The notes under the pieces were generated by a model. The model ran no database searches and was not told the DNA's origin. It saw nothing but the letters and a program-made list of their open reading frames with translations. The translations under genes and the position numbers were made by a program. This document shows positions 63,566 through 64,000 of a DNA stretch of 64,000 nucleotides, in pieces; the first letter of the stretch is position 1; each line of letters opens with the position of its first letter. The DNA comes from CADEED01 sp963839685 (GTDB lineage: Bacteria > Pseudomonadota > Gammaproteobacteria > Steroidobacterales > Steroidobacteraceae): assembly GCA_963839685.1 (NCBI GenBank), contig CAWIVS010000016.1:9148-73147 (forward strand), written 5' to 3'.

Positions 63566-64000
63566 ATGCGCAAGCTGCTGTTGAGTGTGTGCGTCGCGTT
63601 CGTCAGCGCGCAGCTCGCGGGCTGCGGCTACAACAAGCTGCAGAACCAGGATGAGGCGGTGAAGGCGGCGTGGTCGGCGGTGGTGAACCAGTACCAGCGG
63701 CGCGCTGACCTCATCCCCAATCTGGTGAACACGGTGAAGGGTTACGCGGCACAGGAAGAACGCGTGCTGGTCGAGGTGACCGAGGCGCGCGCCAAGGCGA
63801 CTTCCATCCAGTTGACGCCGGAACTCATCAACGACCCGGCTGCATTCGCGAAATTCCAGGCCGCGCAGGGCGAGCTGAGCAGCGCGCTCAAGAGCCTTCT
63901 CGCGACCGTCGAAAACTATCCGGATCTCAAGTCCGACGGTGTATTTCGCGATCTGATGGTGCAGCTCGAGGGCACCGAGAATCGAATCGCTGTCGAGCGC
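63566..64000 (+). CDS. lemA: LemA family protein (cut by window end)
   Basis: First 145 residues are visible. Lipoprotein-like signal MRKLLLSVCVAFVSAQLAGC with Cys in LAGC, then the LemA domain: QDEAVKAAWSAVVNQYQRRADLIPNLVNTVKGYAAQEERVLVEVTEARAKA, AAQGELSSALKSLLATVENYPDLKSD. LemA proteins are envelope helical-bundle proteins of unclear function, often next to TPM-domain genes. Preceded by GGAGA at the right spacing. Confidence 0.92.
   Translation, partial: MRKLLLSVCVAFVSAQLAGCGYNKLQNQDEAVKAAWSAVVNQYQRRADLIPNLVNTVKGYAAQEERVLVEVTEARAKATSIQLTPELINDPAAFAKFQAAQGELSSALKSLLATVENYPDLKSDGVFRDLMVQLEGTENRIAVER

Noticed and set aside
1..64000. Search for tRNA, rRNA, CRISPR arrays, integrases and complete insertion sequences
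   Set aside because: None was recognised; gaps between genes are short and the only mobile-like signals are the three REP-like inverted repeats.

Overview
This is a GC-rich chromosomal window from a free-living Gram-negative bacterium, most likely a gammaproteobacterium of the Xanthomonadales/Steroidobacterales type. That reading rests on the gene mix: a large TonB-dependent receptor beside 2-oxoglutarate oxygenases, an RND efflux pair, SpeA with homospermidine synthase, glycogen genes, S9/M13/M32 peptidases, GreB, TtcA, DUF192 and OmpA with calcium-binding repeats. The taxonomic call is an inference. I see no rRNA, tRNA, CRISPR array, phage, integrase or complete insertion sequence, so the window looks like core and lineage-specific chromosome.

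Layout. 0.1-9 kb: Nramp-like transporter, O-methyltransferase, PQQ sugar dehydrogenase with cytochrome c, exported methyltransferase, TPR protein, di-heme peroxidase, DOMON-like protein and NamZ-type muramidase. 9-19 kb: ParB-like protein, a badly broken NDH-2, a broken class I fumarase, a PAS histidine kinase and a TonB-dependent receptor with four frame breaks. 19-24.4 kb: a 2OG oxygenase converging on a six-gene minus-strand run (exported protein, DUF192, OmpA, aspartyl beta-hydroxylase, two small exported proteins). 24.4-34.3 kb: glgC, an LEA-2 lipoprotein, glgA, a beta-lactamase-fold pseudoenzyme, an AraC-OGT repair protein and an RND adaptor/permease. 34.5-41.8 kb: a tightly packed plus-strand run with M32 carboxypeptidase, ceramidase-like membrane protein, TtcA, a phosphatase/ADP-ribosylglycohydrolase fusion, a zinc metallopeptidase, an ATP-grasp ligase and a lipoprotein, many joined by ATGA overlaps. 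41.8-51.6 kb: S9 peptidase, GST, HAD hydrolase, two conserved unknowns, NUDIX, UvrD-like helicase, a second exported methyltransferase and an RRM protein. 51.9-57.1 kb: SpeA, sulfurtransferase, GST, homospermidine synthase. 57-61 kb: an operon behind a GbsR/MarR regulator with a 28-bp palindrome upstream, then GreB. 61-64 kb: a small conserved protein, an M13 peptidase and the start of lemA.

Two themes run through the window. First, many genes are split by single-base frame changes, mostly one extra base in a short G, C or A run. This looks like consensus error rather than gene decay, although the NDH-2 locus also carries an in-frame stop and many more breaks than any neighbour. Second, three convergent gene pairs are separated by paired inverted repeats built on a GGGGAC...GTCCCC theme (4.2, 13.2 and 50.3 kb), which look like a dispersed REP-type family.

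The most interesting candidates for undescribed biology are the phosphatase/ADP-ribosylglycohydrolase fusion, the zincin/ATP-grasp pair, the two exported methyltransferases, the inactive beta-lactamase-fold protein, and the GbsR-controlled operon containing a membrane-SDR-DCC triple fusion.
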